Positions 1-10,877 of a stretch of 64,000 bases of DNA are shown here, piece after piece (the stretch's first letter is position 1; the number at the start of each line of letters is the position of its first letter). The DNA lies in contig WIUZ02000005.1 in assembly GCA_015956445.1 (NCBI GenBank), positions 2,418,001-2,482,000 on the forward strand. The letters run 5' to 3'. Both the position numbers and the translations under genes were made by a program. This DNA is from Thelephora terrestris (lineage: Eukaryota; Basidiomycota; Agaricomycetes; Thelephorales; Thelephoraceae). The notes beneath the pieces are model-generated. The model searched no databases, had not been told where the DNA came from, and worked only from the letters and a program-made list of their open reading frames with translations.

Positions 1-43
1 CACACGAGGATCTCATATCGAACCCTTCCTTTGCGTTTGTTAG

Positions 44-1796
44 CTACGAACAGAGTGGGAACAAGGACGGCAATCCAGGTAAGTCCACGAGGAACCTCAC
101 CCGTCTTTAGAAGTCTGACTCCGACCACGCCCCTGACAGTCGTCTTCCTTCACGGTTAGCCGTCTCTCTCGCGGGTGTGTTGCAAGCGGTTCATCATCGC
201 GATTCCTCGTGTGCTAGGTGGGCCGGGAGGCGGAACCGATCCGAAGGACAGGTGCTTCTTCAACCCGCAGAAGTATAGGATCGTCCTCTTCGATCAGCGT
301 GGATCGGGGAAATCAACTCCGTACGTCCATACGCAGTTCAGACCTCCGCATCGCAACTCCCGAAACTGATCGCGTCCCCCTGCTCAGGAGCGCCTGCATT
401 GAGGAAAACACCACTTGGGACCTGGTGAGGTACGACTTTATTCACGGTATCTGCGACCGAGTCCGATGAATTAAATCCCCACAACCAGGGACACAGAAAA
501 GATTCGAGAACATCTCGGTATTGAGAAGTGGCATGTGTTTGGAGGCTCCTGGGTGAGCCTCAGGCGAGAGATTGTTTGTCTTATTTCCCAAGCTGACGAT
601 GTCAAAAGGGCTCCACGCTCTCCTTAACCTACGCCCAGGTTCGGACCTGCATTTACCTGGCTATATGCGCACGATCTAATTCCTTTTAGTCACACCCTGA
701 TCGCGTAAAATCACTTGTTCTTCGGTAAGAATCGCATACCTAAACTGAGGCTCGGAAATCTCAACTATTCGGAAGTGGAATTTTCACGCTCCGTGAGAGG
801 TATGTGACTGCTTGCGAGCGATTTACCAAGCCTGACCACTCATTCGATAGCGAACTCCGATTCTTCTATCAAGAAGGGGCATCCTTCATCTTCCCTGACG
901 CATGGTAGGGAATCTCTTCAGCTTCGTCAGGTAGGCTGGGCGTTGAACCGGAACAGGGAGGACTACCTCGAACCAATTCCCGAGACTGAGAGGGGCGACT
1001 TGATCCTCGCGTATCACGCTCAGCTCAACTGCGCAGACGATGAGACAAGGGGGAACGCCGCCAGGGCGTGGTCGCGATGGGAGTGAGTACTCAATCTCCT
1101 GGGACAGGAGGACTATCTCGTTGAATTTTGTACTTTGTAGGATGGCAACTTCGAAACTGTTTGTCGACCCTGCTCACTTAGCAAAGGCAGAAAAAGATGA
1201 TTGGGCAACGTGCGCCTTTCTCGTCGCTTCTCGAACCCTTAGCAAACTGACATCCGATGTCACTCTCAGTGCGTTTGCCAAGATAGAGAACCACTATTTC
1301 ATCAACAAAGTGCGTGTCCACAATGTCATATAGGCAGCATCAGAAGTTTATCATCAAAACCCAGGGATTCATGCGTGAAGGGCAGCTCTTGGAGAAACAG
1401 GAGATCGATAAGATGTATGCCGCAACCTTTTAGAGCCGGTGGCGTCTTAGAAGATCGGACGCTAACGTTAACCTGTGACCACGACAGTCGACATATCCCT
1501 TGTGTCGTTGTCCAGGGTAGATACGACGTCGTGTGTCCGGTGGGTTTTCCTAGGTCACCCTACCTCTTCGTCCTTTTTTTACAAGGGGATCGATCGAATC
1601 ACAGATAAAGACTGCTTGGGATTTGAAGACGGCCTGGCCGGAGATAGAGCTCCATGTTGTGCCTGATGCAGGGCACTCCGCCAGGGAGGTTGGAACTTCG
1701 AAGTTGCTCATCAAGGTCAGTCGTTCCTTCTCTTGCCCCTTGGTTGGAACTGACAGGTGAACGTAGGCTACAGACAGGTTTGCAGACCTGAAGTGA
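44..1796 (+). CDS. Proline iminopeptidase (peptidase family S33), 3' part
   Basis: This is an alpha/beta-hydrolase that removes N-terminal proline from peptides in the cytosol. The first exon I can read begins at about 44 with YEQSGNKDGNP. The true start lies upstream of the window or in the unread first 43 bases. Sixteen exons can be joined in frame: 44-78, 140-154, 218-320, 388-429, 489-552, 609-638, 690-724, 776-799, 851-904, 957-1082, 1141-1209, 1270-1309, 1365-1414, 1488-1539, 1605-1715 and 1767-1796. They give about 293 residues. Landmarks are the oxyanion segment HGGPGGGT, FDQRGSGKSTP, the nucleophile elbow GGSWGS, the Asp loop GRYDVVCP and the His loop DAGHSA. It ends ATDRFADLK. The exons are so short that unspliced reading frames make it look like a wreck, but every intron has GT...AG ends and no frame break remains. 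The family is secure. The exact 5' boundary is open. Confidence 0.85.
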
Positions 1797-2472
1797 AGCA
1801 ATAGAGACCCGTATTCCACAAAAGCGTAGAATGACAATGTTATTGTATCGATTCAAAGAGCCGGGTGAAGCATTCGCTGGGCCCTGTCCACGGGAGGGAA
1901 AATGTATAGGTACCTTACGAAAGGACTATTTGTAAATCCGAGTTTGGGCCCACACGGGTGAATTGATGTCGGTGAAAATTAGTTGAGCGCATGCTCACTG
2001 GAGGCAAAGTTCCATCGCACTTCAGAATGTGAATTACAAGAGGAAAACAAGATGAGCAGAATACATGAACGTTGGCATCCAGAACCAGCCTCCGCTCGAC
2101 GACGAGGGCCATACGCCCCTGAATCTCAGCCCGCGCACGGAAATGTTGAGGCGAGCCGTTTAAGAGGGTGGCTTCCTTTGTAATTTTGCGCGCTGTGTCG
2201 GTCCCGCAGGCCGCGTACGACGGGCGGTTCCGATGTATCATCAGGGCAAAGTTTAACAAAAAATGGGTTTGGCAGGAATGACCGTAGAAGACGTGATTGG
2301 ACTGGGACAGTCTTGGTAGGCTGAAATCCAGCCTCAAATTCAGAGCGGGGGAGGAGGACGGGGGGGGGAATGGTCTTGGTGCCCACAGCCGTCGGGCCTG
2401 AGGCAACTGTTATTTATCGTCCTCGATCATCAAAACCGCCATGTCACGATCCTCCTTGTTCTTGCCGCCAGA
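1797..2472. other. Intergenic spacer, peptidase to F-box gene
   Basis: No coding pattern that can be spliced was seen on either strand. The spacer should hold the 3' end of the peptidase transcript and the promoter of the F-box gene. A run of G at about 2364-2371 is the only notable simple sequence. Confidence 0.5.
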
Positions 2473-4216
2473 ATGTCATCATCTCGTCCCACTCAAAAGT
2501 ACAGGCTACCATTCTTCGAAAGCGAAGAAGAATTTTCAGCACCCATGTGAGTTTACTCGCCCCACATAATTTGGCAGCACTGACGGAAGAGGGGCCAGCA
2601 TGGGCCGAGAGACCAACTTCGAGCTTATCAAAGCCTTGGATGAGCAAATCGAAGGAGGCAAGGGAGACGTAATCAAACTCAAACGCACCCGGAACTCGTT
2701 GCTGAACATATCCGTGCGCGTCCCTCCAGAAGTCCTGGGACAAATCTTCGTCTTGGCCGTCGATTTGACACGAGATTATTCGATCCACCCTGGACCGCAC
2801 TTCTCTGGGTTGGAAAAAGGATCTTACAACTTCCTCCTCGTTTGCCACCATTGGTTCGAGGTCGCTTCCGGGACTCCGGAGCTGTGGAGCTTTTGGGGGA
2901 ATGCGGTGGAGGATTGGGAGAAGTGGTGTCATCACACTGGAGGTGCGCCTGTTGACCTGGTGTTGTATGGGCGTGGAAGTGGGCCGGAGATCCTCAGCGT
3001 AACCCTCCGAGACACTCTCGTCGACCGTGCAACCCAAGATCAAATCCGAAAAGTTCATCTCGACAGCAATAATCTCACACTCCTGAACGCTATCATCTCC
3101 TCTTTGACCCCCGATGGAGAAGGTGCCCAGGAAAAGTCCATCGAATCAATCATCTTTCGGGCGATGGGAACCCTCCCGGAATTCTCGACCTTCTTCTCTC
3201 GGTTACGCCTACCGAGGTTGCAACGCCTCCACATCATTGGGATCCTTCAAACTCCATTGTGGAACCACCTCAGCCCATTGACCACTCGTCTGACCGCCCT
3301 CTCTCTCCAACTCACTCGACCATCGCTCCCCCCAACCACAACCCAAATGATCTCAATACTCGGTTCGAATCCCGACCTCCAGGAACTTACCCTGTCGGAT
3401 GCAGCTCTCCCCGACGGCACTGATGAATCCCACGTGACCCAGATTCCCCTCCTCCAGTTGAAGATGATCGCTCTATCAGGAAAATTCCGTCGTGTTTTCG
3501 GGGTGTTACGTCGATTGGAGCTCCCAGCTGCCCTGGACAGCACGAAAATCAGTTTGGACGATTCCACGGTGGAGCCGGGCGTTACCCAAATCCTCGGGTC
3601 GTTCATGCGAGACCGCTTGCAACGTGACATCAGGTTCCATGATAAACTGAATGTCACCTCCTTATGCGGTTACGTCAATGTTTGCGTCGATAATCGCTTT
3701 GACCAACTCTCCTGGTTGGAACGTATGTCGCCGCCCACGAGCGTTACGATGTCCCTAATCGGCCCACCTGACTCGGTCGTCAAGAGGTTGACCCTTGATC
3801 TCATGGGGTTCCTCCTACACGAGTATGTGTTCTATCTGGAAACGGACTACGCCCTGGGAATAGTAGAGGAACAGTTTTCCGTGATGCCTAACATTGAAAC
3901 GCTATGGCTCCGCAACGCGAATTTAGGTCCCGGGTTCCTGCAGTCAAATCCCCACGGACCGCGCGCCAACACAAAACTCCTTCCTTCACTTCGGTCCCTA
4001 CATCTGGAGAACGCTACGGGTGGATGGCGGTCGCTGATTACCTACCTGGAACACCAAACCTCGAACAATCAAGCCATTTTGTTCGAGCTTCTCGGTAATT
4101 GTCACCGGGTACCCCCGAAAGTTGCGCAAGAGATACGGGGGCTGGTCAGGAAGTTCGTTCATGAACGAATACTGAACAGCGAGGGCAGTGACGAAGATGA
4201 GTATATAGGTTGTTGA
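2473..4216 (+). CDS. F-box-like protein
   Basis: Substrate-recognition subunits of SCF ubiquitin ligases carry an F-box that binds Skp1; this gene has the version typical of the large Agaricomycete family. After a basic/acidic helix (LDEQIEGGKGDVIKLKRTRN) comes the F-box core RVPPEVLGQIFVLAV, followed by a Cys/His/Trp stretch (VCHHWFEVASGTPELWSFWG) and a long leucine-rich-repeat-like region. I prefer a start at 2473. Exon 1 (2473-2546, MSSSRPTQKYRLPFFESEEE...) joins through a 52-nt GT...AG intron to exon 2 (2599-4216) in frame, giving about 563 residues. Starting at the ATG at 2600 would give 538. The acidic C-terminus (EGSDEDEYIGC) matters because its DNA is repeated 1955 bp downstream, so the breakpoint of the adjacent tandem duplication lies inside this gene. 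The target of the ligase cannot be inferred. Confidence 0.8.
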
Positions 4217-5377
4217 GGTTGCAAGGAGGGAGAGTTGGAGAGGGAGAGAGTTGAGAATGGGTTGTAGTCGAATCCATCTTGTTGGAGTTACCCAGAAGCG
4301 ACTCGAACCTCGCTCAAAAATATACGAGGGCACTTACGATCCCTGGGAGTGAACGCCATCCACTGGGGGACGTTAGGATTCAAGAACCTATCCCTGTCGA
4401 GGGGTAGTTCTGTATGGGTTTGAATCGAACGATAGCACACCCAGCAGTTTCGTCCCCCCTCTTCACGCAGGTGTGCACTGTGTGCATAAACACACCGCTT
4501 AGTTTAATCACAGGACGCGATAGCAACCTGAAAGTCGCACGGCGTTCAAATAAATCCCGATGTCACTGGTCGAGTGTTGTTCAACATCGCCCTTATGGGT
4601 GGCATTCCGCCTGTCGAAGGTGTTCCGCTAGTGTGAGAATGATAGGTCGGCGAACGTGGGAAGAACAGGTGGCGTATCGTTTCTGAAATTGCAGCCATGT
4701 CAGATCATATGTTTGACGAGGAATTGAAGGCAACGAATACAAGAATCGAAGTGGGGATGGTAGCCTCCAGGTGGGCGCTTCCGTCCAACGAGGACTCCGA
4801 GGTAGATCGCAGGACCGTTCCCTCGAACCCGTTCCAGTTCCCGTTTCAACACCCCTCATCTGAAAGTCTCTCCTCCACCTCTGACCCTAGCTCCTACCTT
4901 TTTCTTATGTATCAACATGCAACTTACTTTTCATCGCTCAACGCAATACCTGCTAGAAATCCACACGCAGTTCGAATGAATTGTGCTTACTAGTACCACT
5001 TTCGCAGCGGTCGAATGTCGTTGAAAGTTGTCGAATGGGTAGCGTACCGCCCCTGAAAGGTATTCCGCAAGCGTGGGTGTAACATGTTGGGACTGAGATG
5101 GGTTCCGCTCCTGGTGCGATTGCCACAAGCGCGAACGATCATCCCGTCTGATGGGCGATGATTAAGATTGATGAATGTTAAATGGAAGCAAAGACGACCC
5201 TGTTGAGTGCCTGCAGGGTCCCATTCGGGCTACCGACTCTTGCGAAAATTACAGCCTCCAACCCTGGTCCTAGCGCAAAGGCCAGTATCACACGACGGCA
5301 CATGCAGAGACATTCCATCGCATGTACACCGAATCAGGACTCGACGCCGGATGCGCCATAAACTCGCAGCCCCTGCC

Positions 5378-5384
5378 TATATAA
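5378..5384 (+). promoter_or_regulatory. TATA box of pheromone gene 1
   Basis: TATATAA lies 109 bp upstream of the pheromone ATG in a conserved promoter block that is repeated in unit B. Confidence 0.55.
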
Positions 5385-5492
5385 GCCGAGAGGAAAAAGG
5401 GAAGTTCCCCAACAAACCAGCCTACTTCCTCTCTTCAACGCGACGCTTCTCTAACTTTCAAACCTCCCAACTGCACGCTAAACGCCACCAGA

Positions 5493-5615
5493 ATGGACTT
5501 CTTCTCCACCGTCGACTCCATCCTACTCACCACCTCCGAGGGCGGACATCAGGATTTCCCTGTTGAATCCGACACCGGAGGTGGCGGAGGCAACGCCTAC
5601 TGCGTCGTTGCCTGA
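5493..5615 (+). CDS. CaaX lipopeptide mating-pheromone precursor 1
   Basis: A 40-codon gene encoding a precursor of a farnesylated peptide pheromone, the ligand for Ste3-type G-protein-coupled receptors in basidiomycete mating. The protein starts MDFFSTVDSIL, close to the MD-F-T start usual for these precursors. It has an acidic middle (DFPVESDT), where processing is expected, then a glycine-rich stretch, and ends in the CaaX box CVVA. By analogy the mature peptide would be about 10-13 residues ending at the cysteine, farnesylated and carboxymethylated after loss of VVA. A TATA box lies 109 bp upstream. A possible 50-nt 3'-UTR intron runs from 5645 to 5694 (GTAAG...CTAG). It is too short to stand out in an ORF scan. 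The call rests on length, start, CaaX end and the paralogues that conserve them. No receptor gene was seen in the window. Confidence 0.85.
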   Translation: MDFFSTVDSILLTTSEGGHQDFPVESDTGGGGGNAYCVVA

Positions 5616-7242
5616 TTCTAATGTACTATCGTTGCACTAACTCGGTAAGCCTAACTCCCGCCCTTAGTGACCCTTCTAACTTTCCAACCACTAGAAACAG
5701 CCAACACCGACCGCAAGTGACTTTGTGATATTTTTTATTCGTGCCCCTTTCCGATTCGAACCTCCTTGCTTCGTTCACTTATTTATGTCCATGTACCTTT
5801 TGCTATTACTGCGCCCTATTTACCTGGAAAGCGTAGTTTTAGCCGATGAGACTTAGTGTTCTGTCTTACTTAAAAACTTGTACCTTTGTACCTGATTTCG
5901 TCCAGGTCCACCAAAAAAGCTGGTTGATCTACCATAGAGTCTGGCAACAGAACAGCATGCAGCTGTTTGTTTAGTCCCCCCTGCTCATGTGAGAGCGCAA
6001 CAGGCAGCATCAAAACGGTACATGTGGACATCTCTCCGCATGTGCGTTGGGGTCGGAAGGAGCTCCCGTGCCCAACGCCAAATCGCAGTCCCGGTGTATG
6101 AGACGGGGGTAAATAGAGGACGCCATCCACAGCGAGGGCAGTGACGAAGATGAGTATATAGGTTGTTGAACTTGCAAGGAGGGAGAGTTGGAGAGGGAGA
6201 GAGTTGAGAATGGGTTGTGATTGAAGCCATCTCGCTGGAGTTACCCAGAACCGACTTAAACCTCGCCCAGAAATATACGAGGGCAGTTACGATCCCTGGG
6301 AGTGAACGCCATCCACTGGGGGACGTTGGGATTCAGGAATCTATCCCTGTCGAGGGGTGGTTCTGTATGGGTTTAAAAATGATAGCACACCCAGCGGTTT
6401 CTTCCCCCTCTTCACGTAGGTGTGTACCGTGTATCGAAAATTCGCACGAACTTCAAATGAATGTCGATGTCACTGGTCGAGTGTTGTTTAACATCGTCTT
6501 ATGGGTGGTGTTCCGCCTGTCAAAGGTGTTCCGCTAGTGTGAGATTCTGAGAATGAATGGGAGCAAGAATGGATAGGTCGGCGAACGTGGGAAGAACGGG
6601 TGGCGTATCGTTTCTGCAGATTGCAGCCACGTTGGAGCATCATGTTTGACGGGGAATTGAAGGGAACGAACACAAGAATCGAAGTAAGGACAGTAGCCTC
6701 CAGGTTTTGTTCGGGCCACGGATGGGCGCTTCCGACTAACTCGAGGACTCCGAGGTAGATCGCAGGACCATTTCCCCTTCGCTTAAATCCTCGAACCAGT
6801 TCCGGTGCCCTCTCCAACACCGCCCAACCCCATATCCACCAGAGATCCACACGCGGTTCGAATGAATTGCGCTTAGTACCAATTTTGCAGTGGTCAGTTG
6901 TCGAATGGGTAGCGTACCGCCCCTGAAAGGTATTCCGCAAGCGTGGGTGTAACATGTCGGGGCTGAGATGGGTGGCGCTCCTGGCGCGATTGCCACAAGC
7001 GCGTCTGATGGGCGATGATCGATGATCGATGAACATTAACTTGTAAATGGAAGCAAAGATGACCCTGTTGAGTGCCTGCAGGGTCCCATTCGGGCTACCG
7101 ACTCTTGCGAAAATTACAGCCTCCAACCCTGGTCCTAGCGCAAAGGCCAGTATCACACGACGGCACATGCAGAGACATTCCATCGCATGTACACCGAATC
7201 AGGATTCGACGCCGGATGTGCCATAAATTCGCAGCCCCTGCC

Positions 7243-7249
7243 TATATAA
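7243..7249 (+). promoter_or_regulatory. TATA box of pheromone gene 2
   Basis: TATATAA, 113 bp upstream of the ATG and in the same context as in gene 1. Confidence 0.55.
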
Positions 7250-7361
7250 GCCGAGAGGAAAAAGAGAAGTTCTCCAACAAACCATCCTACTTCCTCCCTT
7301 CAAGGCAGCGACGCTTTTCTAACTTTCAAAACTCCCAACCGCACGCTAAACGGTGACCAGA

Positions 7362-7484
7362 ATGGACTTCTTCTCCACCGTCGAGTCCATCCTATTCACC
7401 AGCTATGAGGCCGGACAACAGGATTTCCCTGTTGAATCCGACACCGGAGGTGGTGGATCCAACAACTACTGCGTCGTCGCCTGA
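7362..7484 (+). CDS. CaaX lipopeptide mating-pheromone precursor 2
   Basis: Paralogue of the precursor at 5493, again exactly 40 codons. It starts MDFFSTVESILFTSYEAG, keeps the DFPVESDT segment unchanged, and ends in the CaaX box CVVA. The predicted mature part differs from copy 1 around the glycine run: copy 1 has GGGGGNAYC and copy 2 has GGGGSNNYC. The two genes may therefore encode distinguishable ligands. The promoter and TATA box are conserved. The 3' acceptor used by the possible UTR intron of gene 1 is changed here (CACTGG instead of CACTAG). As with copy 1, function is inferred from architecture and from the known precursor family. Confidence 0.85.
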   Translation: MDFFSTVESILFTSYEAGQQDFPVESDTGGGGSNNYCVVA

Positions 7485-8047
7485 GTTCTAATATACTACC
7501 GTTGCACTCGGTAAGCCTAACCCCCGCCATTAGTGACCCTTCTAACTTTACAACCACTGGAAACAGCCGACACCGACCGCAAACTCTGTGATATTCTTAT
7601 TCATGCTCTTTCCAATTCGAACCTCCTTGATCCGTTCACTTTTTTTCATGTACTCTTTGCTATCGCCGCGCCCTATTTACCTCAAAAGCGTTGAACAGCA
7701 CTTCATCCGGGCTTATTGGTGAATGTCTGATCTAATCTGGCGTAGTTTTAGCTGGTGTAGATGTAGATGAGACTCTAACTGTTCTGTCTTACTTGAGAAC
7801 TTGTACCTTTGTACCTAATTCTGTCCAGGGCGGTCCACCAAAAAAGCGAGTTAAACTACTATTCTGAAGGCAGCACACAGTTTTTTGCTCAATTACCCTG
7901 CTCATGTGAGAGTGCAACAGGCAGCATCAAAATGGTAGATGTATTAGCCGGGGGAAAACAGAGGACGCCATCCGATAAACTGTCCTACCACCTCCTTTAC
8001 CACAACTTTTCCCCAGCTCTCAAATCTCCTCAGTGTACTCGACCGAA

Positions 8048-8170
8048 ATAGATTACTTCCCCGTGGTGAACTCCATCTTCTTAACCCCCTCTGACGCCCG
8101 ACAGCAGCATTTACCTGTCGAACCGGAGGACGAAGGCGACGACAGCAACATATACTGCGCCACTGCTTGA
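8048..8170 (+). pseudogene. Pheromone precursor-like copy 3, start codon lost
   Basis: A third, older copy of the same 123-bp reading frame with no internal stop, but the first codon is ATA instead of ATG. It reads IDYFPVVNSIFLTPSDARQ at the start, keeps the PVE core (HLPVEPEDEG) and ends CATA. That still fits C-a-a-X loosely but is unlike the CVVA of the intact copies. Flanking DNA on both sides also aligns with the other units (for example GAGTTCTAATAT just after the stop), so it is a diverged duplicate. It is probably not translated from this codon. Use of another upstream start cannot be excluded. Confidence 0.7.
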
Positions 8171-8917
8171 GTTCTAATATACCACCCTTGCGTTTGGTGA
8201 GTGCAGCCCCACGCCGTTTCAAGTCAAACCTGTTTGAACCGTCCACCTTTGTTTTCGTCCGCTTCGCTATTGTCACTCCCTACTTCCCCGACAAGTGTAG
8301 GTCGTATTCCAGGAGGTGCTTCGTCTAGCAGACTTGTTAAGCATCTGATGGTCTGATCTAAGCTCACGTATACGTTACTCGTGTCGGACCGTACCCGAGG
8401 CGTTCCATCGTAAAGGCGAGGCCGAAGAGAGTTAAACCACACGACTCGTTGATAGGCTTGTTTACCTCATCATCCAAGACTTTGAGGCAGACTGCGCACG
8501 TCCATCCACGGTAATCAAGAGTGTGATAGAGGCATGTGCAAAGCTCCTGGCAATAACCTCCGGTAATTTTGATCCCCGGTGCAGTGAGGACCAAGCGAGG
8601 AGTACTGTCGCAGGTCCCTCGTGAGGGAGATGATTTCCCGGCTTGGCCGGTTCCTCGCCGAGGATCATGCAATATCCTTATCAGCGATCCGCACCTTTTA
8701 CGCTGATTTCCACCACGGCACGAGGAATGGAGCGCCAATCGATATCGATCACATGTACAGCCAGCCTGCGCTGCGGCAATGTAACAGAAATTTTCACGAG
8801 CGCACGACCCGGTCCGAAGACACCATCAAACGTGTGAGCTTAAGTATAATTTTATAATCTTACAGGTAGCAGGAATGCGGTATAGGGGTACAACGTACAA
8901 TCTAAATGTATTAGACA
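8171..8917. other. Spacer with weak open frames only
   Basis: The first part is the diverged 3' flank of pheromone copy 3. Between about 8364 and 8870 both strands have open stretches (for example a Cys-containing frame on the minus strand at 8364-8738). None resembles a family I know or extends across plausible splice sites, so no gene is called. Confidence 0.4.
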
Positions 8918-10627
8918 TCAGATAACCTGAACAACGGATTCCAAGATAACGGTGGGTTGAACCAATGTCCGTTCGTCGGCTCCACTCCCAGAGAAACACT
9001 TCAAGCCAACCTCGGTCGTACACAAGATCCTCTCCCCATTGCCGTCCTTCGCCCCTCCGGTGTAATATTCGTCAAATAGGTTTGCCATGTGTTTTCTCTC
9101 AAAGTCTCTCCCGAACTCTACGCTGACCACCTCGAAGTTGGTACTCAATACCTGCTCTTTCGTAACCGCAGCTATCCGGAGAGTAGACTGAGCGATGTGT
9201 TGGAGTTGAGATTCGAAGCGGTTCCGGAGATTTTCCTTAGGTATAGGAGTGCCGGAGAGGGTGAGGATATCCATCGACCATCGGACGGCGTCGTCCACTA
9301 TATCTTCTTGAGCTTGTTCTTCCAACGTTGGAAATAAAGTAGTGATGTATCTGTGACATAAAGAGCGCCACCGTGACGACGTGGCTTGAGGTTCTATACA
9401 GTTTTCGATTTAGTCTCATATTACGTGAGCGTCTACGAGCACGAAAAAAATCTTACCGGAAGAACACATGCGGAGATAGATTTGGGTTAGCAATGCGTCG
9501 TATTTGGCAGGAAACCCAACGCAAAAGCTGGCGAGTGTCCGGTCGATGATAGTGCATAAAGCAGCCTGGAGCCCAAACTGGACAAGCATTGACGAGTCCT
9601 GGGTATGATCCCGAGTAGAGAGCAAGTGCATAAAGGGAATCCCCAAACGGGTAGCCGTGTTTTGTTTGGCCTGACTCATGGCATTGGGATTAATCGCGGG
9701 CCGCTGGCCCCCGTTGCTGCTGTCGATGGCGTAGTGTAACTCAGTGAGAGAAGCGGAAAACTGTAGGATCTCAGAATTGAGGTCCCTGACGGCTTGTATG
9801 ACCTGGGCGCCAGACCAAGAGTCGGTCTTTGTCATAAACAGGTCGAAGGATTGTAGGTGGGCGATGTACTCGTCCTGGTAAGTTGGGAGAGCATGGATGG
9901 ATGTCATTGAGGTTGTGGTTGTCCGGCAAGTCTTCTTTGAATGTGAAGCAGAGAATGATTCAGCAGACGACGAAGTCGAGTATTCGGGGTGAGACCGGGA
10001 GGTGGTTGACGAGCGGTATTTTGGAGGCTTTGGAGGTGGTGTGGGGGCGGCGCGGGCGACAGCAGCAAGGGCGTTTGCGACAGCGGTAGCTTGGGCAGCT
10101 TCTTGGTGGGCCATTTTGTGCTGCATACGTTTGCGCTCATCGAGCAACCGGTCCCTGTCCTTGCGAAGGTCGTGAATTTCCTTATCCCTGGCTTTGAGGG
10201 TTGTTTCGAGAAGCCTGCATTTGTCGAGGAGGTTGCTTAGTTCGACGGCATGAGCGGCGGCTTCCCTTGTATGAAGGTCTCTGTGGGTTGAGTGGGATCT
10301 GAAGTGTTCAGGGTCTCTGGTGCGGGATCTGGAGGAAGAGGGGGAAGAATCGTGGAAGGAGCTGCGCATCGAAAAGAGGTTAGGGAAACGAATGAGGGAG
10401 ATACGTTCTTGTTGGACTATCTGTGCTAGTAGGATGTGGATGGGTGTGATGTTGGGAAGGGGAAGTCGCTCGGTTTCGGTGGCGTCGTGACCGCTTTGAC
10501 TCCGGATGCCGACTTCGGACCCCATCATCATCACGTTCCCCACAGTCGTGCCATCTTCCACAGTCGCGCCCGCATCATCATCATCGATGGCTGGAGGCTT
10601 GACCGTGAAAGAAATTGCAGAGCCCAT
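8918..10627 (-). CDS. Coiled-coil protein of unknown function (Agaricomycete family)
   Basis: Two exons, 10627-9457 and 9393-8918, separated by a 63-nt intron with branch-like GACTAAAT, give 548 residues. The first ~100 residues are polar and serine-rich. Residues ~130-180 form a charged heptad-rich coiled coil (LLETTLKARDKEIHDLRKDRD). A Ser/Pro linker follows. The C-terminal half has a conserved helical segment around SFDLFMTKTDSWSGAQ and, after the intron, QATSSRWRSL and FPTLEEQAQEDIVDDAVRW. I recognise this as a domain found in many mushroom proteins without a known role. No catalytic motif, signal peptide or membrane segment is visible. It is divergent from the Hsp70-like gene, with 250 bp between the two starts. 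Confidence 0.75.
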
Positions 10628-10877
10628 CGTTGTTTTGGTCTATGTCACCGCGGTAGAAACTCTGTTTGAGTATAGCACAGTGAAACGAAAGATCAGAGCG
10701 AAGCTTTTATGGAAATGACCTTTGGCCCGGTTCAGTGCCTCAGTGCGAATCAGTTGTCGATCTGATAACTGGATCTGCCTCGTTGCAGAGAGTAATATCA
10801 TTAAGGATGCCCCCCTCTCCGTTTCGGTCCTTCCTTCACCCCTGGCACCTTTCTCTCACTCCCCCATCCTCTCCTCC

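Larger units (their letters stand above)
4175..6129 (+). repeat. Tandem duplication unit A (about 1.95 kb)
   Basis: The DNA from the end of the F-box coding sequence onward recurs from about 6130, with small insertions and deletions. Matching landmarks include GAGGGCAGTGACGAAGATGA (4182 and 6137), the AAGGTGTTCCGCTAGTGTGA block, the TATATAAGCC promoter segment, the pheromone coding region, and the tail ending AGGACGCCATCC at about 6129 and 7970. Unit A carries pheromone gene 1. Except for that gene I see nothing coding in it. Confidence 0.85.
6130..7969 (+). repeat. Tandem duplication unit B (about 1.84 kb)
   Basis: Second copy of unit A. Its left edge repeats the last ~40 bp of the F-box coding sequence, including the stop codon, with no gene attached, which fixes the direction of duplication. 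It differs from unit A by scattered substitutions and several indels, including a deletion in the first half and an insertion near 7690-7730. It carries pheromone gene 2. Confidence 0.85.

Noticed and set aside
1-1796. A decayed proline iminopeptidase pseudogene
   Set aside because: The apparent stops and frame changes all fall in GT...AG introns. Sixteen exons join cleanly, so it is an intact, intron-rich gene (apart from the unseen start).
2444-3058. 204-codon open frame on the minus strand
   Set aside because: It lies antisense to the F-box gene, has no family resemblance, and its openness is a shadow of the coding strand.
7809-8051. 80-codon plus-strand frame overlapping the third pheromone copy
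   Set aside because: It covers duplicated non-coding flank that is not open in the paralogous unit at about 5880-6130.
4217-8170. Transposon or terminal-repeat element as the cause of the repeats around the pheromone genes
   Set aside because: The two units are direct tandem copies that begin inside the F-box 3' end, and no transposase or terminal inverted repeats were seen.
8364-8738. 124-codon minus-strand frame with several cysteines
   Set aside because: No recognisable domain, no splice continuity on either side, and competing open frames on the plus strand.
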